Positions 1-9,014 of a stretch of 64,000 bases of DNA are shown here, in pieces. The stretch is taken from NCBI GenBank assembly GCA_019694675.1, contig JAIBBK010000096.1, forward strand, positions 1 to 64,000. Direction: 5' to 3'. This DNA comes from Ignavibacteria bacterium (lineage in GTDB: Bacteria > Bacteroidota > Ignavibacteria > Tepidaquicellales > Tepidaquicellaceae). A program made the position numbers and the translations under genes. The notes under the pieces were generated by a model that saw only the letters and a program-made list of their open reading frames with translations, was not told where the DNA came from and made no database searches. The first letter of the stretch is position 1, and the number at the start of each line of letters is the position of its first letter.

Positions 1-751
1 CAAGCAGTCTCACTCCTCCTATTCCAAGCACGATCTCCTGCATGATCCTCTTTTCCTGATTGCCGCCGTAAAGTCTGTCAGTTATTCGCCTGTCATCAAC
101 CGTGTTCTCCGGCAGAGAAGTATCAAGTAGATACAGCTTAACTCTTCCAACGTTCAACTGCCATGCCTGCGCAAGTACGGTCCTTCCGGGAAACTTAAGT
201 TCAATCTTGAGCGGAAGGTAGTTCTCATCCCGAAGTAGGTTCATCGGAAGCGTATCAAAATTGTTCGGTTCATAATTCTCGGTCTGAATGCCGTCCCTGT
301 TTATCACCTGCGTAAAATAGCCGTACATATAAGCGAGGCCAATGCCTGTGAGCGGAATGCCAAGATCAGATGAGGATTTCAGATGATCACCGGACAGAAC
401 GCCGAGCCCGCCGGAATAGATCCTCATGCATTCAGTAATACCGTATTCGGCTGAGAAGTATGCAATTTCGGGACTTTCAGGCCTGTAGAATGTGTCCTCA
501 AAGTACGTCTTTCTTTCCATGTAATACCTGTACTCATTGTATATGTTGAGGATCTTGCTTCCCATGTGCTTTTTCTCGATCACATACTCAAGATACGAAG
601 GATCCATCTTGTTCAGCAGGAGGACGGGATTATGCATGCACCACTTCCAGTAATCGGGATTAATGTCGTTGAACACTTCATATGCTTCCCTGTTCCATGA
701 CCAATAGAAATTGTAAGCAACTTCCTTAAGCATTGACATCAGATTGTTCAT
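1..751 (-). CDS. glgP: Alpha-glucan (glycogen) phosphorylase, N-terminal part
   Basis: Phosphorolysis of glycogen or maltodextrin to glucose-1-phosphate in the cytoplasm. The minus-strand frame reads about 250 residues from ATG at 749-751 and runs off the window edge, so the C-terminal half with the PLP lysine is missing. The N-terminus contains YNFYWSWN, as in the DUF3417 region at the front of the maltodextrin-phosphorylase-like branch. It is followed by the family signatures YFSAEYGI and GGLGVLSGDHLKSSSDLG. A GGAAAG stretch lies just upstream of the start. The next gene is divergent. Truncation is caused by the window boundary, not by mutation. The family is certain; substrate preference cannot be judged. 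Confidence 0.92.
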   Translation of the reverse strand, partial: MNNLMSMLKEVAYNFYWSWNREAYEVFNDINPDYWKWCMHNPVLLLNKMDPSYLEYVIEKKHMGSKILNIYNEYRYYMERKTYFEDTFYRPESPEIAYFSAEYGITECMRIYSGGLGVLSGDHLKSSSDLGIPLTGIGLAYMYGYFTQVINRDGIQTENYEPNNFDTLPMNLLRDENYLPLKIELKFPGRTVLAQAWQLNVGRVKLYLLDTSLPENTVDDRRITDRLYGGNQEKRIMQEIVLGIGGVRLL

Positions 752-1133
752 CTTTCCTTAATATTCCTTTCCGAATAGTTGATGATTTGAAAACTTTTAA
801 TATAAGGGTATGATTGATTTATATCTATCAAGTAAAAGGGTACTCTTACGAAATGGCTGTCTGATCCTGATACGGCAATGTAAATAAGTCTGAAAGTTTT
901 GAATATAACCGGTAGCCGGTGGAACCTCAGTTATAAAAGTTGTCATTGAAAAATGACTTCAGCAAGGATAAGTTTGTAGTAGTCATTATTACAACACATC
1001 TACAATAGAGTTCTTTGATTTAATCCAACCCGAATGCTCAAGATCTTTTTGTTGAGCCTGATCTATTCGCCTTGAATTGATCAATCTGTCTCATTGAAGA
1101 TGTACTTGAAACAACTTCAAAACATCAGCAGAC
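752..1133. other. Intergenic region between divergent genes
   Basis: No convincing gene. It must hold promoters for the divergent glgP and the secreted protein at 1134. Two small perfect hairpins are visible: ACCGG/CCGGT with a TAG loop at 908-920, and GTCATT/AATGAC closed by a GAAA tetraloop at 942-957. Both could fold in the 5' leader of the plus-strand gene. I could not assign either to a known RNA. Confidence 0.5.
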
Positions 1134-2378
1134 ATGAAAACACTTACAACACTCTCCTGTTTCCTCGTTATTACATTTTTCACATTTCTATCAAACAATT
1201 CATCCGCCCAATGGGAGATGTCATCGAACGGAATCACCGGCGGAGTAAACATTAACTCGCTTGTCTCAACAGGCAGTTACATTTTCGCCGGCTCTCAGGG
1301 CGAAGGAGTGTACCGCAGCTCGAATAACGGAGCAAGCTGGACGGCAGTGAATAACGGCCTGACCCAGCTTTCTGTCTATTCATTGTGCGTGTCCGGCCAA
1401 AGTATTTTCGCAGGTACATATCTCGGGCTATTCAAGAGCACAAATTTCGGCGCCGAATGGACGCCTTCGGGCAACGGCACCGCCGGAAGTTCCATTTACA
1501 CATTTACAGCTTCAGGCGGTACAATATTTGCCTGCGGAAATGCGGGACTTTTTAAGAGCAATGACGACGGTGCAAACTGGACCGAACTCACTAATGGCCT
1601 TCCTTCTGACTTTGGCCCTACCGCAATTGCAGTGACTGGTTCCGGCGTATTAGCAGGTGGTGAGGTTTCCTTTGGCGGCGCAATGTACAAGAGTACAGAC
1701 GGCGGAAGTAACTGGGCAATTTCCAGTAACGGACTCACAAGCGGGCACATTACTTGTCTTGCCGTCTCGGGCAGTTATGTTTTCGCAGGAACCATAGCAG
1801 GTGTATATGTGTCTGCAAACGAGGGCGCAAACTGGGCTGCGGCAAACGGAGGCCTTTCCGGTTTGTTCTTTACCAATACTTTGTATTCTTCGGGAGGAAA
1901 TGTTTTTCTCGGCACAAATCCCAACGGAGGGTTATTCCTCACTACAAACAACGGATCAAACTGGCTCGACAAGAATCAGGGATTCAGCGGTCCACAGTAT
2001 GTCAGGTCAATAGTTGTTTCAAATAATTACATATTCGCGGCCAAGTATCACTCCGTCTGGAGAAGGGCATATTCAGAGGCGATCGGTATTCTGAATCTGA
2101 GTTCGGAAGTCCCTGACGGTTACCTGCTTGGGCAAAATTATCCGAATCCCTTTAATCCGTCAACAAGCATTGAGTTCGCCATTCCGGGCAATCTTCCTGT
2201 GAAGCTCATTGTGTATGATGATAAAGGTTCAGAGGTGGCTGTACTTGTTGATGAAGTTCTTAAGCCCGGAAAATATCGAGTCAGATTTGAAGGAAGCAAT
2301 CTTGGGAGCGGTGTTTATTATTACAGGATAATATCACGCGGATTCTCGGAGACGGGCAAGATGGTCCTCATGAAATAA
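1134..2378 (+). CDS. Secreted BNR-like repeat protein with T9SS type A sorting domain
   Basis: A 414-residue secreted or cell-surface protein. Residues 1-26 form a signal peptide ending in NNSSAQ. Residues about 27-310 hold several repeats of the form GLFKSTNxGxxWTxxxNGL, the BNR/Asp-box pattern of sialidase- and photosystem-assembly-like propellers. Each repeat has a Ser/Thr-x-Asn/Asp-x-Gly-x-x-Trp turn. The last 80 residues are a T9SS sorting domain: NYPNPFNPSTSIEF, then VYDDKGSEVA, GVYYYRI and a terminal KMVLMK. Such domains direct export through the Por/type IX machine after Sec translocation and are then removed or attached. The ligand is unknown; no sialidase catalytic residues were recognised. 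A terminator follows at 2442-2476. Confidence 0.85.
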   Translation: MKTLTTLSCFLVITFFTFLSNNSSAQWEMSSNGITGGVNINSLVSTGSYIFAGSQGEGVYRSSNNGASWTAVNNGLTQLSVYSLCVSGQSIFAGTYLGLFKSTNFGAEWTPSGNGTAGSSIYTFTASGGTIFACGNAGLFKSNDDGANWTELTNGLPSDFGPTAIAVTGSGVLAGGEVSFGGAMYKSTDGGSNWAISSNGLTSGHITCLAVSGSYVFAGTIAGVYVSANEGANWAAANGGLSGLFFTNTLYSSGGNVFLGTNPNGGLFLTTNNGSNWLDKNQGFSGPQYVRSIVVSNNYIFAAKYHSVWRRAYSEAIGILNLSSEVPDGYLLGQNYPNPFNPSTSIEFAIPGNLPVKLIVYDDKGSEVAVLVDEVLKPGKYRVRFEGSNLGSGVYYYRIISRGFSETGKMVLMK

Positions 2379-2441
2379 GTGTCTTCATGTTATCCGCAGG
2401 CAGACTGAAGTATGCCTGCATTCAAAACAATCAGGCGACAG

Positions 2442-2476
2442 GGCGGCAACCGATGAAGCCGTCCCGCCGCCTTTTT
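2442..2476 (+). terminator. Intrinsic terminator after the T9SS protein gene
   Basis: GGCGGC at 2442-2447 pairs with GCCGCC at 2466-2471, followed directly by five T. It lies 64 bases after the upstream stop codon and before the MFS gene. Confidence 0.7.
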
Positions 2477-2516
2477 AAATTTCAACTTGCGATGCTCATT
2501 ACTACATTTTGGTACA

Positions 2517-3734
2517 ATGCCTATTGAGAACTGGAGAAAGAATCTGTACAGCGTTTGGATCGCGCAGTTCATTGCAATGGTGGGAATGAGCATGGTAATT
2601 CCCTTCCTTCCCTTTTACATAAGAGAGCTTGGAGTCACAAACCATGAAGAGCTTGAGCACTGGAGCGGAATTGTATTTGCAGGTCCGTTCATACTTTCAT
2701 TTCTTCTCACGCCTGTCTGGGGAGCGCTGGGAGACAGATTCGGCAAAAAGACAATGGTGTTACGCGCAATATTCGGGCTTGCACTGTCGCAGCTTCTCAT
2801 AGGATTTTCAGCCAATGTTGAGCAGTTGTTCATCTTCAGAATGGTACAAGGCGCAATCAGCGGATTCATTGCATCAGCCCTCGGGCTCGTATCTGCAGGT
2901 ACGCCAAAAGAACACTCGGGGTATGCCATTGGCATACTGCAGACCTCAATCTCCTCCGGAACTGTGATAGGGCCTTTCATCGGCGGTTTCTTCTCTGACA
3001 TGACATCTTACAGAACGGTCTTCTTCATCACTTCAGCAATGTGCATCATCAGCGGATTGCTTGTTCTGCTCATAGTCAGAGAGCCTCCGAAGTCCGGCGG
3101 TAAAAAGCTCTTCTCTGTTGCAGAGAACTTTCGCTACGTACTCGAAAGAAAAGGATTACTGACTGCAATGGTCTCCATAACCTTCCTGCAGATTTCGATA
3201 ACTGTCGCTCAGCCGGTGTTCGCGCTTTTTGTTGAATCCATAACGAGGAATATCGAATATATATCAACACTGACCGGCGCAATATTCGGAACGCTGGGGA
3301 TCTTCAGCGTCATATCCTCGCCGTGGTGGGGAAGAAGGAATGACAGCAAGAGCTTTAAGAAGAATGTTATCATTGCCATTTCGGGTGCGGGAGTCTCCTA
3401 CATCCTCCATACATTCATCGCAAACCCCTATCTGCTTTTTCCAGTAAGGGCTCTGCTTGGATTCTTCATAGGCGGCATAATCCCTGTGGTATATGCATAC
3501 ATTAACAAATGTATTTCAGATGACAGGAAGAGCGGTGTAATGGGTTTTGCATCAAGCTTCACTTTGCTTGGAAATATGATCGGCCCGTTGCTGTGCACTC
3601 TTCTTCTGTATGCGATAGACCTCAGATACATTTTTCTTATAGCGGGCATTATGATGTTTGCAAATGCCGCAATGATCTTCTACTATGTGAAGGAACCCGT
3701 TAAGAGCATGGAGCAAATTGTGGACGCGGGATGA
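2517..3734 (+). CDS. MFS multidrug-type transporter, MdtG-like
   Basis: Twelve-helix major facilitator superfamily permease, probably a proton-driven drug or metabolite exporter in the inner membrane. From memory the order of motifs follows Escherichia coli MdtG closely: NWRKNL at the start, PFLPFYIRELGV, WSGIVF, the loop 2-3 motif GALGDRFGKKTMVLR, then RMVQGAISGF and GPFIGG. I chose the ATG at 2517 because the preceding in-frame residues (from a TTG at 2487) are not family-like and the family begins near PIENWRKN. No Shine-Dalgarno sequence is seen. The downstream DUF971 gene begins 43 bases after the stop and may be cotranscribed. Substrate unknown. Confidence 0.85.
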   Translation: MPIENWRKNLYSVWIAQFIAMVGMSMVIPFLPFYIRELGVTNHEELEHWSGIVFAGPFILSFLLTPVWGALGDRFGKKTMVLRAIFGLALSQLLIGFSANVEQLFIFRMVQGAISGFIASALGLVSAGTPKEHSGYAIGILQTSISSGTVIGPFIGGFFSDMTSYRTVFFITSAMCIISGLLVLLIVREPPKSGGKKLFSVAENFRYVLERKGLLTAMVSITFLQISITVAQPVFALFVESITRNIEYISTLTGAIFGTLGIFSVISSPWWGRRNDSKSFKKNVIIAISGAGVSYILHTFIANPYLLFPVRALLGFFIGGIIPVVYAYINKCISDDRKSGVMGFASSFTLLGNMIGPLLCTLLLYAIDLRYIFLIAGIMMFANAAMIFYYVKEPVKSMEQIVDAG

Positions 3735-3777
3735 GAACAGAGTTTTAACAAAACAAACACTCAGACAAATATCTGAA

Positions 3778-4098
3778 ATGACAAAGCCAATAAAGATCAG
3801 CAGGGGCGATTCAGAGGACCTTGTAATGGAATGGGATGACGGGGTAACGACGCGGATAACTCTTACCGAACTGCGTGACAAATGTCCCTGCGTAAACTGC
3901 CAGGGAGAAACTGTTCTGTTCAGTTCCTACATACCCATTAAGAATCCGTTCAAGCCGGCGGGATTTTACGAGATCGATAAGATAGAGACTGTCGGAAATT
4001 ATGCAGCGAACATAATCTGGAAAGACCGGCATAACACGGGATTGTACTCATGGGAATATCTAAGGGAGATTTCTTCGGCTGAGAAAGAAGACAGCTGA
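3778..4098 (+). CDS. DUF971 domain protein
   Basis: A 106-residue protein consisting of one DUF971 domain, the fold also found at the N-terminus of gamma-butyrobetaine hydroxylase. The signature LRDKCPCVNCQGE carries the typical cysteine pair, and the end has the conserved W-x-D-x-H-x-x-G-x-Y-x-W run (WKDRHNTGLYSWEYL). Small stand-alone members are often annotated near iron-sulfur or Mrp genes, but no such neighbour is visible here. Start chosen at ATG 3778; the frame is open further upstream from a TTG that overlaps the MFS gene, which is less likely. Convergent with rng, five bases away. Confidence 0.85.
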   Translation: MTKPIKISRGDSEDLVMEWDDGVTTRITLTELRDKCPCVNCQGETVLFSSYIPIKNPFKPAGFYEIDKIETVGNYAANIIWKDRHNTGLYSWEYLREISSAEKEDS

Positions 4099-4103
4099 AG
4101 CAG

Positions 4104-5672
4104 TTACTTGTCGAATTCTTCCGTGATGTCTTTTTCTTCCTTCACTGAGTAGAATCTGAAATCATCAAGGCCGAGTGATTCATCATCCATCAGCTTGATA
4201 TACAGTTTGTGCTTCAGACGAAGCTCGTAGAGTTTGCACCATAAACCGCTTGTGAGATAGTATCTCACATAAGGATTCACCGCAAGACGCACTTTGAAAG
4301 GATTGCTTCCTCCCTTGTACCTTCTTATCCATCTCTCCATTCTGTTCATGAAGGTCGACTTCGAATGTACGCGGCCCGTACCTTTGCAAACCGGACAAAA
4401 GTCGGATACGCTGTGAAGTATGTTCTGCCTGATCCTTTGCCTTGTTATCTCTACAAGTCCGAAATCACTCACCGGAAGGATCGTGGTCTTGGCCCTGTCG
4501 TTACGGAACTCCTTCTTGATCTCTTCATATAGCCGCCGCCTGTTCTTGTCGTCATAAAGGTCAATGAAGTCGATCACGATGATACCGCCTATGTCGCGGA
4601 GTCTTACCTGGCGTACAATCTCCCTGGCAGATTCAAGATTAGTATTAAGAGAGTTGATCTCCTGCTCCTTATGCTTCGCATACTTGCCGCTGTTTACATC
4701 TATCACGGTCATTGCTTCGGTGGGCTCAATGATTATGTACCCGCCGTTCTTCAGCCACACTTTTCTCTGAAGGGATTCCTGAAGCTGTTCCTCGATCTTG
4801 TAAACATCAAACAACGGCTGTTCCCTGTCGTAAAGCTGAACCTTGTCGGAGAACTCCGGCGAAGTCTCACCGAGATAGAGCTTAACATCTTTAAAGAGTT
4901 TCTTGGAGTCTATTATGACCTTGTCAATATCGCCTTTGAAAAGGTCCCTTATGACCGATGATGTTGTGGAGAGGTCTTTGTGGAGCAGAACCGGTGATTT
5001 GGATGTTTTGAGTTTCGATTGGATCTCGTTCCACTGCTTCACAAGTGTGTTGAGGTCGTCGAGTATCAGATTCTCTTCCTGTCCCGCTGCAACAGTGCGT
5101 ATTATCACTCCGAAGCCTTTTGGCAAAGCCGATCTGACAATGCTCCTGAGCCTGCGCTTTTCCTTATAGTTGTAGATCTTCTTGGAGAGCCCGATCTTTC
5201 TGTCGAACGGAATAAGGACAAGATACCTTCCGGGAATTGAGACCTTTGATGTGACTCTGAATCCTTTCTTTCCGACCGGCTCTTTGGTGATCTGAACCAC
5301 AATGTCCTGCCCTCTTTCGAGGCTCGGGTTTCTCTGATAGCTGTCCCTTCCGCCTCCGTTCCTGTGAGGTGTTTCTTCTTCCTCTTCTTCGTCATCCTCT
5401 TCAATATCAGAATCATCACCGATGATCGAAGCATATTCATCCAGCGAACTGCCTATATCAGAGAAATGAAGGAATGCATCCTGTTCGAAACCGAGGTCAA
5501 TGAATGCGGCCCTGATGCCGGGAATTACCTTTCCGACTTTACCGAGGTAAATATCGCCGACGTTTCTTTCCTTATCGGGATTATCCAGGAAAAATTCAGC
5601 AAGACGGCCGTCCTCGGTGATTGCAATTCTGACCTCTTCGCCTATTGTGTTGATTAGTATAACTTTCCTCAT
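4104..5672 (-). CDS. rng: Ribonuclease G/E family endoribonuclease
   Basis: Single-strand-specific endoribonuclease for 5S/16S rRNA processing and mRNA turnover, 522 residues, close to RNase G length and without the long degradosome scaffold tail of RNase E. An S1-type RNA-binding region at residues about 38-150 is interrupted by a very acidic, low-complexity insert at about 86-102 (runs of D and E). Catalytic aspartates lie in VIDVNSG (D325) and IVIDFIDL (D368). The zinc-link is CPVC at 426-429. It starts 27 bases after the rho stop codon, so rho and rng probably form one transcript coupling termination and decay. The acidic insert is common in the Bacteroidota branch but its role is unclear. 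Confidence 0.95.
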   Translation of the reverse strand: MRKVILINTIGEEVRIAITEDGRLAEFFLDNPDKERNVGDIYLGKVGKVIPGIRAAFIDLGFEQDAFLHFSDIGSSLDEYASIIGDDSDIEEDDEEEEEETPHRNGGGRDSYQRNPSLERGQDIVVQITKEPVGKKGFRVTSKVSIPGRYLVLIPFDRKIGLSKKIYNYKEKRRLRSIVRSALPKGFGVIIRTVAAGQEENLILDDLNTLVKQWNEIQSKLKTSKSPVLLHKDLSTTSSVIRDLFKGDIDKVIIDSKKLFKDVKLYLGETSPEFSDKVQLYDREQPLFDVYKIEEQLQESLQRKVWLKNGGYIIIEPTEAMTVIDVNSGKYAKHKEQEINSLNTNLESAREIVRQVRLRDIGGIIVIDFIDLYDDKNRRRLYEEIKKEFRNDRAKTTILPVSDFGLVEITRQRIRQNILHSVSDFCPVCKGTGRVHSKSTFMNRMERWIRRYKGGSNPFKVRLAVNPYVRYYLTSGLWCKLYELRLKHKLYIKLMDDESLGLDDFRFYSVKEEKDITEEFDK

Positions 5673-5699
5673 GTACGCTCTGCGTAAGAAATATCTTCG

Positions 5700-6992
5700 T
5701 TATGAATTCATCGAGGCAAGAAACTCTTTGTTTGATTTTGTTCCCTTCATCTTATCGAGAAGGAATTCCATCGCCTCAATCGGATTGTAATCCGAAAGAA
5801 GTTTTCTTAACAGCCATACCCTTGTCAGCACATCGCTCGGGAGAAGGAGCTCTTCCTTTCTTGTGCCTGACTTGTTAAGGTCAATTGCGGGAAATACTCT
5901 TCTGTCCGAGAGCCTTCTGTCGAGAACTATTTCCATGTTGCCCGTTCCCTTGAACTCTTCAAAAATTACCTCGTCCATTCTGCTGCCCGTCTCAATCAGT
6001 GCAGTGGCAATGATCGTAAGACTTCCGCCTTCGTCAATATTCCTTGCGGCTCCGAAGAATCTCTTCGGCTTGTGAAGCGCATTTGCGTCAACGCCGCCCG
6101 AAAGGATCTTTCCGCTGTGCGGTATCACCGTGTTGTGAGCTCTTGCAAGACGGGTTATGCTGTCAAGAAGTATCACTACATCCTTCCTGGCCTCGATAAG
6201 TCTCTTCGCTTTCTGAAGGACTATCTCCGAAACCTGAACGTGCCTCTCCGGCGGTTCATCGAAGGTTGAACTGATTACTTCGGCATTCACATGCCTTTCC
6301 ATATCAGTCACCTCTTCGGGCCTTTCATCTATTAAGAGAACTATCAGGTGGACTTCGGGATGATTTTTTGTAATGCTGTTTGCGAGTGTCTGCAGGAGGA
6401 TCGTCTTACCGCTTTTCGGAGGCGATACAATCAATCCTCTTTGTCCTTTGCCGATCGGCGTGAACAGATCCATTATCCTCATCGAGTATTCGCCCGGATT
6501 CACCTCGAGATTTATTCTCTCTTCGGGATATAGCGGGGTGAGGTTGTCAAACAGTATCCTGTCCCTTACTATGTCAGGGCTTTCATAATTGACCGCCTCA
6601 ACCTTAAGCAGGGCGAAAAATCTTTCACCTTCTTTCGGCGGCCTTACCTGTCCGCTCACAGTGTCGCCTGTTCTGAGCAGAAATTTCTTTATCTGTGACG
6701 GTGAAACATAGATATCGTCCGGCGATGGAAGATAGTTATAGTCTGCCGATCTGAGAAAGCCGTAGCCGTCAGGAAGTACTTCTAGCACGCCTATCGCAAA
6801 TGCAAATCCGTCCTTCTTGGTTTGTGCCTCAATGATCTTAAAGATCAGTTCCTGTTTCTTCAGGTCGCTGTAGCCTGAAACATCAAGTCCTTTTGCGATT
6901 TGAATGAGTTCCGAGACCTTTTTTGACTTTAGGTCAGAAACATTCTTTGATTCCTTGAATGAATCCTGTTTAGTGATGGTTTTAGTGTCCAT
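5700..6992 (-). CDS. rho: Transcription termination factor Rho
   Basis: Hexameric RNA-dependent ATPase that ends transcription. In order: a lysine-rich N-terminal Rho_N/SAP-like segment (residues about 20-57), a cold-shock-like RNA-binding domain starting DGYGFLRS at about 75, and the RecA-like motor. Walker A is SPPKSGKT at 190-197. The Walker B region is [16 protein letters not shown], and the Q/R-loop region has SGGVDANAL and RFFGAARN. Length of 430 residues is normal. A possible AGAAGG ribosome site lies upstream. First gene of the rho-rng transcript. The leader upstream is unusually pyrimidine-rich and could serve autoregulation. Confidence 0.97.
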   Translation of the reverse strand: MDTKTITKQDSFKESKNVSDLKSKKVSELIQIAKGLDVSGYSDLKKQELIFKIIEAQTKKDGFAFAIGVLEVLPDGYGFLRSADYNYLPSPDDIYVSPSQIKKFLLRTGDTVSGQVRPPKEGERFFALLKVEAVNYESPDIVRDRILFDNLTPLYPEERINLEVNPGEYSMRIMDLFTPIGKGQRGLIVSPPKSGKTILLQTLANSITKNHPEVHLIVLLIDERPEEVTDMERHVNAEVISSTFDEPPERHVQVSEIVLQKAKRLIEARKDVVILLDSITRLARAHNTVIPHSGKILSGGVDANALHKPKRFFGAARNIDEGGSLTIIATALIETGSRMDEVIFEEFKGTGNMEIVLDRRLSDRRVFPAIDLNKSGTRKEELLLPSDVLTRVWLLRKLLSDYNPIEAMEFLLDKMKGTKSNKEFLASMNS

Positions 6993-7336
6993 AAAAATGT
7001 GTCCTTCTGTGAGGGAAAAAAGAGGGGAAAAAAGTTATTTCAAAAATTGAAAAATTTCAGAAAAAAAGAAGAATTGTAAATGGTTTCAAAAAGTCCTTAG
7101 AAGCTATAAGGCGTGTTGAATCAAGTGCGTACAAAATTATCTCTATTAACTACAAGTTTCAAGAGATTTTTTCACTTTTGCCCCGGTCAACGTTTTATGA
7201 AGGGCTTTACGTCTATCCGTCTTCATTGTTTCAATTCTCAGTTCACTGCCTCTGCAATGTCATCGAATGAACTGACCTGCAGATCAAAAGCAGATCATGC
7301 CGGCATTTACCGGCAGGCATTTCAACTGCTTTAACT
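6993..7336 (-). promoter_or_regulatory. rho leader and intergenic region
   Basis: No credible gene in 344 bases; the 73-residue plus-strand frame at 7113-7334 has no recognisable features. On the minus strand the 90 bases before rho are dominated by U and C with few G, the composition preferred by Rho. Further upstream, a CCTTA/TAAGG hairpin near 7096-7112 is followed by ACTTTTT. In Escherichia coli rho is autoregulated by termination in its leader; a similar arrangement here is an inference from composition only. Confidence 0.4.
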
Positions 7337-8821
7337 TCATTGTCTTTCTTCAAGCTCATAGAGCTTCTCCGCAAGCCAGTCAGATGATATGATGTTCCTG
7401 TTCCTTTTGAGTTCAGACCGCAGTTTGAAGGTATCGCCCTTATCCTTCTGCCTGATCTTTACCAGCAGTGTCATACATCTGAGAAACTCCATGTACCGGT
7501 CGTGATGAATGGAAAGGATCGCTTTCCTTCTCTTTACATAGTGCCTTGTGGAGTCAAGCAAAGGCATAAGTGCGACCATGTCGCCGGTCTCATAGTAGAT
7601 CTTGATGAGCGTTTCTTTAGACTTAAGATAATAATATGAATTGAGATAATTGACCTTACCGATCTGCTTCACAGCATCAGCATAGTTCCTTCGTGAAAAT
7701 GAAATAAGGCCCTTTGCAAGACTCTCGTTATCTTTCTGAGACGACTTGCCGAGCTTTGAAATATATTTCTTCAGGAATTTTTCCGCCCATGCGATCTTAC
7801 CGACCTTAAGGCTGATTATTATGATGCTTATGAAGTCAAGGTCCTGCACAGAGCGCAGGTTTGAATAAAAGCCGTTCCTCTCAAACAGAAGATAGATCCT
7901 GAACACATAATTCAGAAAGATGCCGTCTCCGAGCGCGGCGCGGTTAGAGCCGTAATTGACAAGCGGATAATACACCAGCTCAAGGCCTGCATGTGAGAAC
8001 TTCCTGAAGTTCTGTGAAACGTATTCGTACAGTTCATGAAAATACTTCTCATTGTCATCCGACATCATCATCTGCAAAATGAGGTACTCGGAATAAATTG
8101 CGATCTCGCTTCGCCTGAGAAGATCCTTGTTCTCTTCTATATTTTCCCTGATCTCGCTCAGCATGTTCATCTGAAATTCAGCATCTCCGAGTACATGGTA
8201 TTTCCTGCTAAGAAGAGAGTTCACAAGCTCTAACTTGCAGAGGAAGAACTGCCTGTCCGCAAGATCCGACAGTTTCCTGTAATCCTTGGTCAGGTCGGCT
8301 TCGATGTCGGTGCCGAGGTTTTCTATTACAGTCTTTTGCATTCTGATAGACTGCGTGTAGTAATTCAGATCGTGATAATAGTTCTTCCTGTTTTCTTTGC
8401 CTATCTGTCCCAGTAGCGAACTGAAGTTCTTCTTCAGTCCGGCCGAACTCAGTGAATCAAGAAGAAGGATCTTTCTCTGATGATCGTTCTTCCCGAACTC
8501 GATCTGTATCAGAAAATCCTCAAATAGTTTTCTGGAAGCTGTGCACAGGCTTCTGAACTTCCTTTCATTGAATGACGCACCTCCGAATAAATGTATTCGA
8601 AGATCCTTCTCTGTGATCGAATCCAGCGAACCGGACTGAGCACGGTCTGCGAGGTATCTGCATAAACTGCCGGCGGTTTCACTTTTGTTGTGATAAGGTG
8701 AAACTGTGAAATCATCGAAGTTTCTGCGCTCCTCTTTTGACAGTTCATTTCCGAAGTAGTGCGCAAGTTCCCTGAGCCTTGGATTGATCAGACCATTCAT
8801 GAATGTAATTGTGAACTGCAT
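7337..8821 (-). CDS. Uncharacterised helical-repeat protein (paralogue-like to 60212-61744)
   Basis: A cytoplasmic-looking, lysine-rich, almost entirely alpha-helical protein of about 494 residues with no signal peptide in the chosen frame. The N-terminus (LSKEERRNFDDFTVSPYHN, then SFNERKFRSL) has the pattern I know from a family of roughly 500-residue uncharacterised Bacteroidota proteins: an 'L-x-KEE-x-R-x-F-x-x-F' segment followed by TPR-like helices. The C-terminus ends SSDWLAEKLYELEE. I placed the start at ATG 8819-8821, because the upstream extension to 9109 has an out-of-place hydrophobic stretch and would overlap the divergent gene at 9015. An ATG at 8800 is an alternative. No function is assigned. 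Confidence 0.7.
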   Translation of the reverse strand: MQFTITFMNGLINPRLRELAHYFGNELSKEERRNFDDFTVSPYHNKSETAGSLCRYLADRAQSGSLDSITEKDLRIHLFGGASFNERKFRSLCTASRKLFEDFLIQIEFGKNDHQRKILLLDSLSSAGLKKNFSSLLGQIGKENRKNYYHDLNYYTQSIRMQKTVIENLGTDIEADLTKDYRKLSDLADRQFFLCKLELVNSLLSRKYHVLGDAEFQMNMLSEIRENIEENKDLLRRSEIAIYSEYLILQMMMSDDNEKYFHELYEYVSQNFRKFSHAGLELVYYPLVNYGSNRAALGDGIFLNYVFRIYLLFERNGFYSNLRSVQDLDFISIIIISLKVGKIAWAEKFLKKYISKLGKSSQKDNESLAKGLISFSRRNYADAVKQIGKVNYLNSYYYLKSKETLIKIYYETGDMVALMPLLDSTRHYVKRRKAILSIHHDRYMEFLRCMTLLVKIRQKDKGDTFKLRSELKRNRNIISSDWLAEKLYELEERQ

Positions 8822-9014
8822 CAAACATACTTCACCAAAAAGAATTTTGATATGTATAATACATTCCACCGCAGGCAAGACATTGCTGACTTCTGCGGAA
8901 GCAAACGAAAATACCTGATTACCTGCCGTAAGTATCCGGTTGCCAGGCATGGAAAGCAAGTAATGAATCAAGCGTTTAAGTTGAAAAAGCACTCGCAATT
9001 GAGTATTTTCGCCC

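Noticed and set aside
7113-7334. A 73-residue plus-strand frame in the rho leader
   Set aside because: No ribosome site or family motif; composition looks non-coding.
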